This document shows positions 1-6,686 of a stretch of DNA of 64,000 bases, piece after piece. Position 1 is the stretch's first letter. Each line of letters opens with the position of its first letter. The stretch lies in assembly GCA_052066835.1 (NCBI GenBank), contig JBQHRJ010000006.1. One strand, 5' to 3'. Source of the stretch: UBA2821 sp902763335 (GTDB taxonomy: Bacteria > Bacillota > Clostridia > Lachnospirales > Lachnospiraceae). Under the pieces are notes generated by a model. That model was not told where the DNA came from. It saw nothing but the letters and a program-made list of their open reading frames with translations, and made no database searches. The position numbers and the translations under genes are program-made.

Positions 1-111
1 ACACCGAAAGGTGTGTTACTTGTTAAGTTGATTGAACCGCCGTGTACCGAACGGTACGCACGGTGGTGTGAGAGGTCGGGAAAATTAATTTAATTTTCCC
101 TCCTACTCGAT
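1..111 (+). mobile_element. 3' end of a group II intron (domains IV-end, V and VI)
   Basis: The first 111 bases fold like the 3' terminus of a bacterial group II intron. A GAAA-capped hairpin lies at 1-14. A domain V-like hairpin follows at about 35-69, with arms ACCGCCGTG and CACGGTGGT and an inner TACC/GGTA stem. A domain VI-like stem (GGGAAAATTAA with TTAATTTTCCC) ends in CCTACTCGAT, which gives the expected AT 3' end at 111. Domains I-IV and any reverse transcriptase lie outside the window, so intron class and activity cannot be judged. The identification rests on remembered domain V/VI shape, not on a covariance search. Confidence 0.72.
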
Positions 112-181
112 GTTCGGGCAAGGGCCTGTTTATGTGAACGAGTTTTTTGTGTTCCGAAAAATGAGTAGTAAACAAATAAAA

Positions 182-422
182 CATCCGCTATGCGGGTGGT
201 TGAAATTACTTAAGCTTACAGTAAAAAACTCCAGTGATATAATAAGTGTAGGTTCGCCAACCGCACTAAATCAAAGGAGGTATCCAAAGATATAGCTAAT
301 ATTTTAAGTGCTTTATGTAAAAGACAGGGGGTTAAAATAGTTGAGGCCGAAATTTGTCCGAATCATGTGAATATGTTAGTGGAAATACCACCAAGTATAA
401 ACCACTGGCTAAGCCGGTGGTT
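182..422 (+). mobile_element. Remnant of an IS200/IS605-family element
   Basis: Two small hairpins bracket a broken transposase segment: CATCCGC-TAT-GCGGGTG at 182-198 and AACCACTGGC-TAA-GCCGGTGGTT at 400-422. Subterminal hairpins of this kind are what IS200/IS605 transposases recognise as single-stranded DNA. Only about 240 bp survive between them, far less than the roughly 700 bp of a full IS200, so the copy is dead. It lies directly downstream of the intron 3' end, so this spot has taken more than one insertion. Confidence 0.6.
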
Positions 423-426
423 ATGA
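289..426 (+). pseudogene. IS200-like transposase TnpA fragment (broken)
   Basis: The frame starting at 289 reads DIANILSALCKRQG, then VKIVEAEIC, then PNHVNMLVEIPPSI. This matches the middle of IS200/IS605 TnpA (Y1 HUH transposase), whose usual motif reads HIHMLV. The N-terminus and the C-terminal catalytic-tyrosine helix are absent and the frame runs into a stop at 424-426. The second His of the HUH motif is Asn here, so even this segment would not bind metal normally. No start codon or ribosome binding site serves this frame. Confidence 0.65.
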
Positions 427-463
427 TTGATGTACAGGGCGGTTAGAAATCATTACAGCATTT

Positions 464-496
464 AACTCGGTCGCAACCGAGTCGGTTGTAACCGAA
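464..496. repeat. Two adjacent short inverted repeats
   Basis: CTCGGT-cgca-ACCGAG (466-481) is followed at once by TCGGTT-gt-AACCGA (482-495). Together they form two alternative small hairpins built on the same CGGTT/AACCG word. They sit about 35 bp upstream of a promoter. They may be an operator or a leftover of the neighbouring IS. No function can be assigned. Confidence 0.4.
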
Positions 497-529
497 TTAA
501 ATATTTGTAGATAAAACCCGAATATTATC

Positions 530-558
530 TTGTGGATAATATAATATCACGGTATAAT
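530..558 (+). promoter_or_regulatory. Sigma-A-type promoter upstream of the 767 gene
   Basis: TTGTGG at 530-535 and a perfect TATAAT at 553-558 are separated by 17 bp. The predicted transcription start near 565 lies about ten bases before palindromic element A1, so that element would form the very 5' end of the transcript. Confidence 0.55.
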
Positions 559-574
559 ATGTTTATAGATAGAT

Positions 575-692
575 TTCAGGTGTCAAAATGGTGCTACGCA
601 CCGGCCGAGCACAATATGTGGTATTGCAAGCCGGCTTGCAAATACACATATTTGTGCTCGGCTGGTTCTCGTAGGGGTTTTTGACACCTGAA
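575..692. repeat. Palindromic intergenic element, family A, copy A1
   Basis: A 118-nt element closed by a perfect 14-bp terminal inverted repeat (TTCAGGTGTCAAAA at 575-588, TTTTGACACCTGAA at 679-692). Inside are a GGTGC-TAC-GCACC mini-hairpin, a 17-bp stem starting GCCGAGCACAA with a one-base bulge, and the perfect central palindrome GCAAGCCGGCTTGC. A second copy lies at 27608-27732 with different arm sequence but the same pairing plan. It could act as an RNA leader structure, a DNA cruciform or a non-autonomous mobile palindrome. Confidence 0.8.
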
Positions 693-766
693 TTTGTACA
701 AGTTTGTATAAATAAGAAGTCTTACAAACGAATATTAAAAAATACAAGAAAAGAGGTATAAATAAT

Positions 767-1105
767 ATGAAAAAAATATATAATGTGGGCAACAGTTTTG
801 AAGAAAAAAATATAGTGGGGGGTCTTACAGAAAATGGTATACATCCGTATGTTATAGATAGTGGTTCAGGACAGTATATGAGAATCACAGCCGGATTTTC
901 TGTATATGGAAAAGATATTTATGTGGAAGAGGAGGATGCAGAGCGTGCTGTTGAAACAATCAACAGAGTAAAGTCTGAAGAGAAAACATCGGAAAATGAT
1001 AATGCGGATAAAGTACAATGGTATAGAAATAAGGCGGTATTGGCAAGAATATTAATTGGATTGATTGCAATACAGGTGATAATAATATTGGTTTTAAACA
1101 TATAA
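767..1105 (+). CDS. Small DUF2007-like protein with C-terminal membrane anchor
   Basis: 112 residues. The N-terminal ~70 residues (start MKKIYNVGNSFE, a VxGGLxxNGI segment, then YVEEEDAERAVETI) have the look of DUF2007, a small alpha/beta domain annotated as a putative signal-transducing module. A single hydrophobic helix closes the protein (about residues 88-111), so it is probably a tail-anchored cytoplasmic-face protein. A good ribosome binding site (AAGAGG) precedes the ATG. The next gene follows after 15 bp, so the two are probably co-transcribed from the promoter at 530-558, with element A1 in the leader. Partner and function are unknown. Confidence 0.7.
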   Translation: MKKIYNVGNSFEEKNIVGGLTENGIHPYVIDSGSGQYMRITAGFSVYGKDIYVEEEDAERAVETINRVKSEEKTSENDNADKVQWYRNKAVLARILIGLIAIQVIIILVLNI

Positions 1106-1120
1106 GGAGATTAATTTTAC

Positions 1121-1666
1121 ATGAACAGTGAAAGAAAAAATAAAAACTACCCGATATATATATTAGCAGTGCTGTATGTGATTGCAGTATATGCTTCGCC
1201 TTTTCTCTGCTATGCGGCAAACTTAAATATCGAAAATGAACCGGCACATTATTGGCCGCTTTTCATTCCGGCAGTATTTGGATTTATTAATCTCATTACA
1301 GTAATTTTAATTAAGAAAAAAACAGACAGAAAAGCATTTTTAAGGTGTGCAGTGATTATAAAGTGTGCACTTATACCGTATTACGTTATCGGTGGTCTTA
1401 TAATTGCCGTCGCATTGCTTATGATGTTTACACCGGTTGTTATAATGATATTTGTCGGTCCGGTGGTTGCAGGAATGTTTTCTGTTATCGGATGGATATC
1501 GATGATAGGGGCGGCACCGTTTTCATTAGTTTACATAGTATCATCGTATAAAAATGGTGTGATTGGGAGAACAATAGCAGTGATTACCGGCATACTACAG
1601 TTTATTTTTGTGGCTGATGTGGTATCTGTCATAGTGCTTGCAATAAGAGAAAAAAGTAAAAAATAA
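1121..1666 (+). CDS. Uncharacterised polytopic membrane protein
   Basis: 181 residues with about five hydrophobic stretches (roughly 12-32, 46-65, 77-115, 117-143 and 150-174) and a basic C-terminal tail. No catalytic motif is visible. It resembles small Clostridial membrane proteins annotated only as DUF6652-like, but I hold that family link loosely. AAGGAGA sits 8-9 bp before the ATG. It follows the DUF2007-like gene after 15 bp and precedes the PLP enzyme after 27 bp, so the three may form one transcript. Confidence 0.6.
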   Translation: MNSERKNKNYPIYILAVLYVIAVYASPFLCYAANLNIENEPAHYWPLFIPAVFGFINLITVILIKKKTDRKAFLRCAVIIKCALIPYYVIGGLIIAVALLMMFTPVVIMIFVGPVVAGMFSVIGWISMIGAAPFSLVYIVSSYKNGVIGRTIAVITGILQFIFVADVVSVIVLAIREKSKK

Positions 1667-1693
1667 TAACTTTGTATTGAATGGAGAATAGAA

Positions 1694-2869
1694 ATGGCTA
1701 GATATAATTTTGACGAAATGATCGACAGAAGAAAAACTGATTCGCTTAAATGGGATATTCCTGAAGGACAGCTTCCTATGTGGGTGGCTGATATGGATTT
1801 TAAGACAGCTCCTGAGATAATGGATGCCATAAAGGAAAAAGCAGATGAAGGAGCTTTTGGTTATACGATTGTTCCTGACAGATGGTATGATGCATATAAA
1901 AAGTGGTGGAAGGAAAGGCATGATTTTACCATAGAGTCGGAGTGGCTCATGTTCTGCACGGGAGTTATACCTGCATTGTCAAGTATCGTAAGGAAGATGA
2001 CCACGGTCGGAGAAAAGATTCTTGTGCAGACTCCGGTGTATAACATTTTCTTTAACTCGATAGTGAACAATGGAAGATATATTGTGGAAAATTCGCTTTT
2101 AAATGATGAAAACGGTTATCATATCAATTTTGAAGAACTGGAAAGAAAATTATCGGATACCCAGACTACCATGATGATACTGTGTAATCCACACAATCCG
2201 GTTGGAAAAATATGGTCAAAAGAGGAGCTTGAACGGATAGGTGAACTGTGTTACAAGTATGGTGTTATAGTTGTGTCAGATGAGATTCACTGTGATATTA
2301 CAACTCCGGGAAAAGGATATATACCTTTTGCATCCGTTTCGAATAAATGTCGTGACATAAGCATAAGCTGTGTTGCACCGACGAAAGCATTTAACATGGC
2401 AGGACTACAGACGTCAGCCATAATCGTTCCGAATGAGAGGATGAGGGCGAAAGTAAACAGAGGTATCAATACGGATGAAGTTGCAGAGCCGAATTACTTT
2501 GCCATACAGGCAGCAGTTGCAGCATTTACTAAAGGCGGCGAATGGCTTGACGAATTAAGGACATATATATATGAAAATAAAATGACGGTAAAAAAATATA
2601 TAGATGAAAACCTGAAGGATGTTAAGACAGAGGTGACTGACGCCACATACCTTATGTGGATAGACTGTAGAAATATAACAGACGATTCAAAGAGACTTGC
2701 AGCTTTTATAAGGAAAAACACAGGACTTTATGTATCTGGCGGAGTGCAGTATGGAAAGGCGGGAGAGGGATATATCCGAATGAATGTGGCATGTTGCAGG
2801 GAAGTTTTAAATGACGGACTTGAAAGATTTAAAAATGGCATAAATATGTATAGGAAAAGACAGAATTAA
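1694..2869 (+). CDS. MalY/PatB-family PLP-dependent C-S lyase (cystathionine beta-lyase-like aminotransferase)
   Basis: 391 residues, the normal length of the class II fold-type I aminotransferase group that contains MalY and PatB. The N-terminus YNFDEMIDRR then LKWD is typical of the family. Other family marks are PMWVADMDF (substrate loop), the CNPHNPVGK segment, VVSDEIHCDI (the Asp that binds the PLP pyridine nitrogen) and APTKAFNMAGLQ, where Lys231 would form the Schiff base. RMNVACCR near the C-terminus carries the carboxylate-binding Arg. Such enzymes release pyruvate, ammonia and a thiol from cystathionine or cysteine. MalY in enteric bacteria also represses maltose genes, but nothing here links this copy to the maltose locus 55 kb away. 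Confidence 0.88.
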   Translation: MARYNFDEMIDRRKTDSLKWDIPEGQLPMWVADMDFKTAPEIMDAIKEKADEGAFGYTIVPDRWYDAYKKWWKERHDFTIESEWLMFCTGVIPALSSIVRKMTTVGEKILVQTPVYNIFFNSIVNNGRYIVENSLLNDENGYHINFEELERKLSDTQTTMMILCNPHNPVGKIWSKEELERIGELCYKYGVIVVSDEIHCDITTPGKGYIPFASVSNKCRDISISCVAPTKAFNMAGLQTSAIIVPNERMRAKVNRGINTDEVAEPNYFAIQAAVAAFTKGGEWLDELRTYIYENKMTVKKYIDENLKDVKTEVTDATYLMWIDCRNITDDSKRLAAFIRKNTGLYVSGGVQYGKAGEGYIRMNVACCREVLNDGLERFKNGINMYRKRQN

Positions 2870-2881
2870 TGATATTTTTCA

Positions 2882-2910
2882 TTGACAAAAGGTGACATGA
2901 TTTTTATACT
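2882..2910 (+). promoter_or_regulatory. Strong sigma-A-type promoter for the HD-GYP gene
   Basis: A perfect TTGACA (2882-2887) and TATACT (2905-2910) are spaced by 17 bp. Transcription would begin near 2917, only 14 bases before the upstream in-frame ATG (2931). That favours the internal ATG at 2970 as the true start. No convincing terminator is visible between 3611 and 13428, so this promoter could feed into the surface locus. Confidence 0.7.
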
Positions 2911-2969
2911 TATAACGAATAATAAGATAAATGCGGAATAAATCGCTGCGGAATGGAGTAGTGTGGAAG

Positions 2970-3611
2970 ATGTTTACGACGGACAGGAATAAAATGGTAA
3001 GTACACGTATGGGATACTATCCGACGATACACAGCCTTTTTAGTATGATTCCACGAGAGACAAGGGAGCATATGGAGAGAGTTGGGCGGTATTCACAGAT
3101 AATATTTGAGCAGCTTTCTAAAGAAAATCCCGAATTGGTCGAGAAAGAATTTGGCAACCGATTCGCAAAATTCAGCGAGGATATTTTTAAATATCATGAT
3201 ATTGGAAGAATATATATACCATTTGCGGTATTGAATAAGGTTGAGAAACTTACAGATGAAGAGTTTCAGCTTATAAAGGATCATGCCGTCAATGCGATTC
3301 CGGCGATGGACAGCATATACAAAAAGCCGTTTCCGCATGACCTCATGATACAGATGTTTAATGTTGCGGTGTATCATCATGAGAGATGGGATGGCAGAGG
3401 TTATCCTGTCGGAAAGTCGGGTGAAGAGATTCCACTTGGAGGAAGGTTGTGTGCAATTGCGGATACATACGACGGAATAACAAGTTGGAAACCATATAAG
3501 AAGAAACAGACAACCAAGGATGAGGCGGTAGCCATCATAGAAAATGAGACGGGGAAACAGTTTGACCCTTATATGGTAGAAATATTCAAAAACAGTGTGG
3601 ACAGAATATAA
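2970..3611 (+). CDS. HD-GYP domain cyclic-di-GMP phosphodiesterase
   Basis: 213 residues from the ATG at 2970. Starting at 2931 would add 13 residues, but that ATG lacks a Shine-Dalgarno site. The HD-GYP signature is complete: EHMERVGRYS (first metal His region), YHDIGR with the HD pair at 76-77, KDHAV, then HHERWDGRGYP with the tandem His at 136-137 and the GYP tripeptide, and AIADTYDGITS. These residues form the metal centre that hydrolyses c-di-GMP. There is no receiver, PAS or membrane segment, so this is a stand-alone catalytic domain. It lies 27 bp upstream of the surface-protein locus, which hints at c-di-GMP control of that locus. This is inference from position only. Confidence 0.88.
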   Translation: MFTTDRNKMVSTRMGYYPTIHSLFSMIPRETREHMERVGRYSQIIFEQLSKENPELVEKEFGNRFAKFSEDIFKYHDIGRIYIPFAVLNKVEKLTDEEFQLIKDHAVNAIPAMDSIYKKPFPHDLMIQMFNVAVYHHERWDGRGYPVGKSGEEIPLGGRLCAIADTYDGITSWKPYKKKQTTKDEAVAIIENETGKQFDPYMVEIFKNSVDRI

Positions 3612-3638
3612 AATATAACAAAGGAATGTGGTGTTAAA

Positions 3639-4565
3639 GTGAGCACTGACAATAACGTGAAAAAAGAAAAAAAACAAAAAGTTAAAAAAGAAAAAAAAGA
3701 GAAAAAAATAAGAAGAAGTTTAATAAGCAGATTTGATTTGCTAAACAGATTTAAGCATTGGTATATGGGTGGTATAAGTATAACAAGAAGTTTATTCAGG
3801 GTAAGGGCTGCATGGCAGGGAGTTATTATAATCACATCTATCTTAGCGGTGCTTTTTATTTTAGCGGCATTTTATACCGGAGCCGGAGAATTTGTTATCA
3901 GTCTTGACAGCACCATGTCAAAGGATGGATTTTACATTTCTGATACTACGGATTTCTCAGAAAAACTGGTTGCATTAAGAAGTAAGGCTGTGGTTGCCGA
4001 TAATATAAGTATATTTGACATAGCAGAGGATGTAGGACAGGTGGATGGTGTTCATGACGGACCAAACTATGTTGCACATACATTTTATCTGACAAATCAG
4101 ACCGGAAAGACCAGGAATTATGAGTATTCTCTTAAAATAAGAAGGTCATCAAAGCATGCCGAGAAGGCATTGTGGGTTATGGTTTATTATAACGGAAAGC
4201 AGACAATATATGCGTTAAAGGGTAAGGATGGCAATCCTGAACATCAGTATGCATTATATGAATTTCCGTTTAAGGATGATGCGGCACAGCCGGAACAGTA
4301 TAAAACTGTTACGGGGAGTGAGTCAGATCTGACGGCGGATGAAGTATTTCAGGCTGAATCCATAGAGGAAGCAAATGAGCTTATTACCATTCCATTCAGA
4401 ACAGACAAAGAAATCTGTGCAGGAGTAAGAAAGAAGATTAAGAATAAAGAAGTAGATAAGTACACGGTAGTTATGTGGTACGAAGGAGAAGACCCTGAAT
4501 GTGTTGATGACATAATCGGCGGATGGGTTGAAGCATATATGGGATTTTCATATGTTAATGACTAG
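3639..4565 (+). CDS. Membrane-anchored surface-locus protein, divergent member of the local paralog family
   Basis: 308 residues from a GTG start. A very basic Lys-rich cytoplasmic tail (residues 1-30) is followed by one hydrophobic segment at about 65-90 (QGVIIITSILAVLFILAAFY) and an extracytoplasmic domain of about 215 residues. The C-terminal signature VVMWYEGEDPEC parallels IWIEGTDDDC and IWIEGMDEDC in the next two proteins, so it belongs to the same family. It lacks the AWF motif they carry after the membrane segment and is probably not cleaved by the local signal peptidase. It could be the cell-proximal anchor of whatever the locus builds. No known catalytic motif is seen. Confidence 0.6.
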   Translation: MSTDNNVKKEKKQKVKKEKKEKKIRRSLISRFDLLNRFKHWYMGGISITRSLFRVRAAWQGVIIITSILAVLFILAAFYTGAGEFVISLDSTMSKDGFYISDTTDFSEKLVALRSKAVVADNISIFDIAEDVGQVDGVHDGPNYVAHTFYLTNQTGKTRNYEYSLKIRRSSKHAEKALWVMVYYNGKQTIYALKGKDGNPEHQYALYEFPFKDDAAQPEQYKTVTGSESDLTADEVFQAESIEEANELITIPFRTDKEICAGVRKKIKNKEVDKYTVVMWYEGEDPECVDDIIGGWVEAYMGFSYVND

Positions 4566-4584
4566 TTTGAAATCTCACAGAAAC

Positions 4585-4735
4585 GAGGTGAGTGTGAAAA
4601 ATAAGCTCGATAGCATATTTTTCACACAGCTATTTGATTCGGAGCGAAAACAAATAGCCGTTTATGGCAGAAGAGAAATCGCCTGCGCGAATTTCTCTTC
4701 GCCACTTCGCGATAGAATCGCTCAGAAATGAGGTA
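4585..4735 (+). repeat. Chain of four hairpins with a duplicated translation-start sequence
   Basis: Between the first two surface proteins lie GTGTGAAAAATA/TATTTTTCACAC (4592-4603 with 4616-4627), GCTATTTG/CAAATAGC (4629-4636 with 4651-4658, enclosing TTCG/CGAA), AAGAGAAATCGC/GCGAATTTCTCTT (4671-4682 with 4687-4699) and GCGAT/ATCGC (4709-4721). CAGAAACGAGGTGAGT precedes a GTG at 4594 and CAGAAATGAGGTAAGT precedes the ATG at 4739, so the initiation region itself is duplicated. The GTG at 4594 opens a 46-codon frame that crosses all four hairpins and stops at 4731. It could be a decoy or leader ORF, or simply a repeat insertion that carried a copy of the start site. Confidence 0.6.
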
Positions 4736-4738
4736 AGT

Positions 4739-5620
4739 ATGAGCCAGAATAAAAAGGAAAAGAAAAGTAATTTAAAGAAAATATTGATTGTTTCATTATT
4801 TATAATACTTGCGACGGCAGGAGGAGTATTGGCGTGGTTTACGGTAAGTAACAGGGCAAGAGTCGAGAATTTATCAATGATTGCGGATCATTCGGGTAAT
4901 CTTCAGATAGCAGATGATACGGGGAACGGTCCGGGTACATATTCAGACGTACTTGATCTTGCAACGGCAAAAAATGATGTAGATATATCTAAGGTAGTGT
5001 TAAGTCCTGTTACGACGAAAGACGGAGTGAATTTCTGTTCACCGAATTATGACTCATCAAGCAAGACAGTGTCATCCGTAACGGAGATAAAGGACGAGGC
5101 ACAGCTTAAGAAGTATTATGTATATGAGAAAAAGTTTTATTTAAAAGCCGGTCAGCAGAATAAGAGTGAGAGAGTGGCAAACATAAAGAGAAGCTATGAT
5201 ATAGCATTATATGGAAGTACAAATAAAAGTGAAGGATGTTATATTACACAGTCGGCATCAGGAAATGGTGAGACAGCCGCAAATGCCATAAGAATAAGTT
5301 TTACACTTGATGATGGAACTACATATGTATATGAACCAAATTCAGATGTTCATAACAGCGATACATCCAGAGCAGCAAATGCAGTCGGAAGAGAATATGG
5401 AAGTTTTCAGAGGTTATATCAGCAGAGAGGAAACGGAACGTTTGTAGTCAGTCCGAAGACAAATGAATCTGAAAAAATGTTTACTATGGCAGAAAATGTT
5501 GATGTGAGAGTGACAATGAGAATCTGGATAGAAGGTACGGATGATGATTGTACAAATTCAATTGCATCAGATATGGTTGCAGGTCAGATTCAGTTTGTAT
5601 CTACAGAGATTAAAGAATAA
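4739..5620 (+). CDS. SipW-type signal peptide surface protein (TasA-like class)
   Basis: 293 residues. The start at 4739 is chosen because GAGGT lies four bases upstream; an in-frame ATG at 4664 lies inside the hairpin cluster. A basic N-terminus (KKEKKSNLKK) leads into a short hydrophobic stretch ending GGVLAWFTVSN. The AWF after the membrane segment marks the cognate class of SipW signal peptidase substrates, which includes TasA fibre subunits. The mature part has no enzyme motif and ends in IWIEGTDDDC then GQIQFVS. The 5671 protein shares many blocks with it, for example LSPVTT, YVYEKKF, TAANA and YEPN, so the two are close paralogs. It probably builds or coats a surface structure. Confidence 0.7.
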   Translation: MSQNKKEKKSNLKKILIVSLFIILATAGGVLAWFTVSNRARVENLSMIADHSGNLQIADDTGNGPGTYSDVLDLATAKNDVDISKVVLSPVTTKDGVNFCSPNYDSSSKTVSSVTEIKDEAQLKKYYVYEKKFYLKAGQQNKSERVANIKRSYDIALYGSTNKSEGCYITQSASGNGETAANAIRISFTLDDGTTYVYEPNSDVHNSDTSRAANAVGREYGSFQRLYQQRGNGTFVVSPKTNESEKMFTMAENVDVRVTMRIWIEGTDDDCTNSIASDMVAGQIQFVSTEIKE

Positions 5621-5670
5621 TAATATAAAAAGAAGATTAAAAATAAAAAGAGCATTGGAGGAAATTTATT

Positions 5671-6663
5671 ATGAAGAAAAGCTTTTCTGAGGAAGAAAAC
5701 AAGAAGAATAAAAAAAGAGCTGACAGATTAAAGATATCCAAGCAGACGGCAATGACACTGGCGATGATAGGTGTGAGTACATTTGTAATATCAGTTGCCA
5801 CATATGCATGGTTCATGATATCTAATACGCCTAAGATAGTAAGTGCTGAATTTACTGCTGATACTATCGGAAATCTTCAGATATCAAATGTGAAAGTACA
5901 AAATAGCAAAGATACACCGGAAGGTTATAAGAATTCAATAAATCTTTTTGACGGGGTGAGCGATACTGACAGGGCAAAATTATATTTAAGTCCGGTAACG
6001 ACAGAAGATGGACTTAAATTCTTCAAGCCTGTATACAATTCAGACGGTACTGTGCAGGAACTTCAGGAATTGAAAGAGGATACAGCAGCGGACAAAACAG
6101 AATTAAATACGAAATATGTATACGAGAAGAAATTCTTCTTAAGAGCAGGTGCATCCGGAGTGGACTCAAGTAAGGCAAAGGATTTTAATGTATACCTTGC
6201 AGGACAGACAACTACAGAGGCAGGACAGACGAATCCTACATTCGATGACAGCTACGGTTCATTTTTGATGGACAGTGCAAACGGAAGCAAGACAGCGGCA
6301 AATGCCGTCAGAGTAAGCTTTAAGTTTACAAATGTTGTTACAGGAGATACGACTATATATGAGCCAAACTACGACAAGCATAATGGTGGTACGGTAGGAG
6401 GAAACATGTCTGATTATACGAATCCTTCAGGTAAGAAGTATGGTAAGTACAGTACAATACAGCAGTATGCAAACAAGAGCTTTAAGGTTAACGGAAGCAA
6501 CGGAACAAAAGAGAGATCAGATGCAATCTGTACTATAAAAGAAGGACAGGATGTCGAGGTTACAATGAGAATCTGGATAGAAGGAATGGATGAGGATTGT
6601 GACAACGAGATAGCAGCAGACAAGATGAAAGGTCAGATTCAGTTTGTTTCACAGGAAAAATAA
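5671..6663 (+). CDS. SipW-type signal peptide surface protein, paralog of the preceding gene
   Basis: 330 residues with GGAGGA 8-9 bp before the ATG. A long Lys-rich cytoplasmic tail (1-25) precedes the hydrophobic segment at about 28-48, which ends TYAWFMISN, a textbook SipW-cognate motif. The mature domain carries the same blocks as its upstream paralog: NLQISN, LYLSPVTTEDG, YVYEKKFFLRAG, SKTAANAVRVSF, YEPNYDKHN, and the closing IWIEGMDEDC with GQIQFVS. No cell-wall sorting motif is present, so retention may depend on polymerisation or on partners. The 50-bp gap to the previous gene and 23-bp gap to the next fit a single operon. Confidence 0.72.
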   Translation: MKKSFSEEENKKNKKRADRLKISKQTAMTLAMIGVSTFVISVATYAWFMISNTPKIVSAEFTADTIGNLQISNVKVQNSKDTPEGYKNSINLFDGVSDTDRAKLYLSPVTTEDGLKFFKPVYNSDGTVQELQELKEDTAADKTELNTKYVYEKKFFLRAGASGVDSSKAKDFNVYLAGQTTTEAGQTNPTFDDSYGSFLMDSANGSKTAANAVRVSFKFTNVVTGDTTIYEPNYDKHNGGTVGGNMSDYTNPSGKKYGKYSTIQQYANKSFKVNGSNGTKERSDAICTIKEGQDVEVTMRIWIEGMDEDCDNEIAADKMKGQIQFVSQEK

Positions 6664-6686
6664 TTTCACTGAAATGAGGTAACGGT

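Noticed and set aside
110..295. 61-codon open frame next to the group II intron end
   Set aside because: It spans the intron boundary and IS remnant in a different frame from the TnpA homology; no ribosome binding site and no protein-like composition.
583..888. Antisense frame crossing element A1 whose peptide (CVFASRLAIPH) resembles one across element A2 at 27585-27827 (CVFASWLAISH)
   Set aside because: The peptide similarity follows from the shared palindrome DNA. There is no ribosome binding site, and the frames overlap real genes or palindrome arms.
4664..4738. Upstream in-frame ATG for the 4739 surface protein
   Set aside because: It lies within the hairpin cluster, lacks a Shine-Dalgarno site and would add a tail before the basic signal region; GAGGT before 4739 is a better start.
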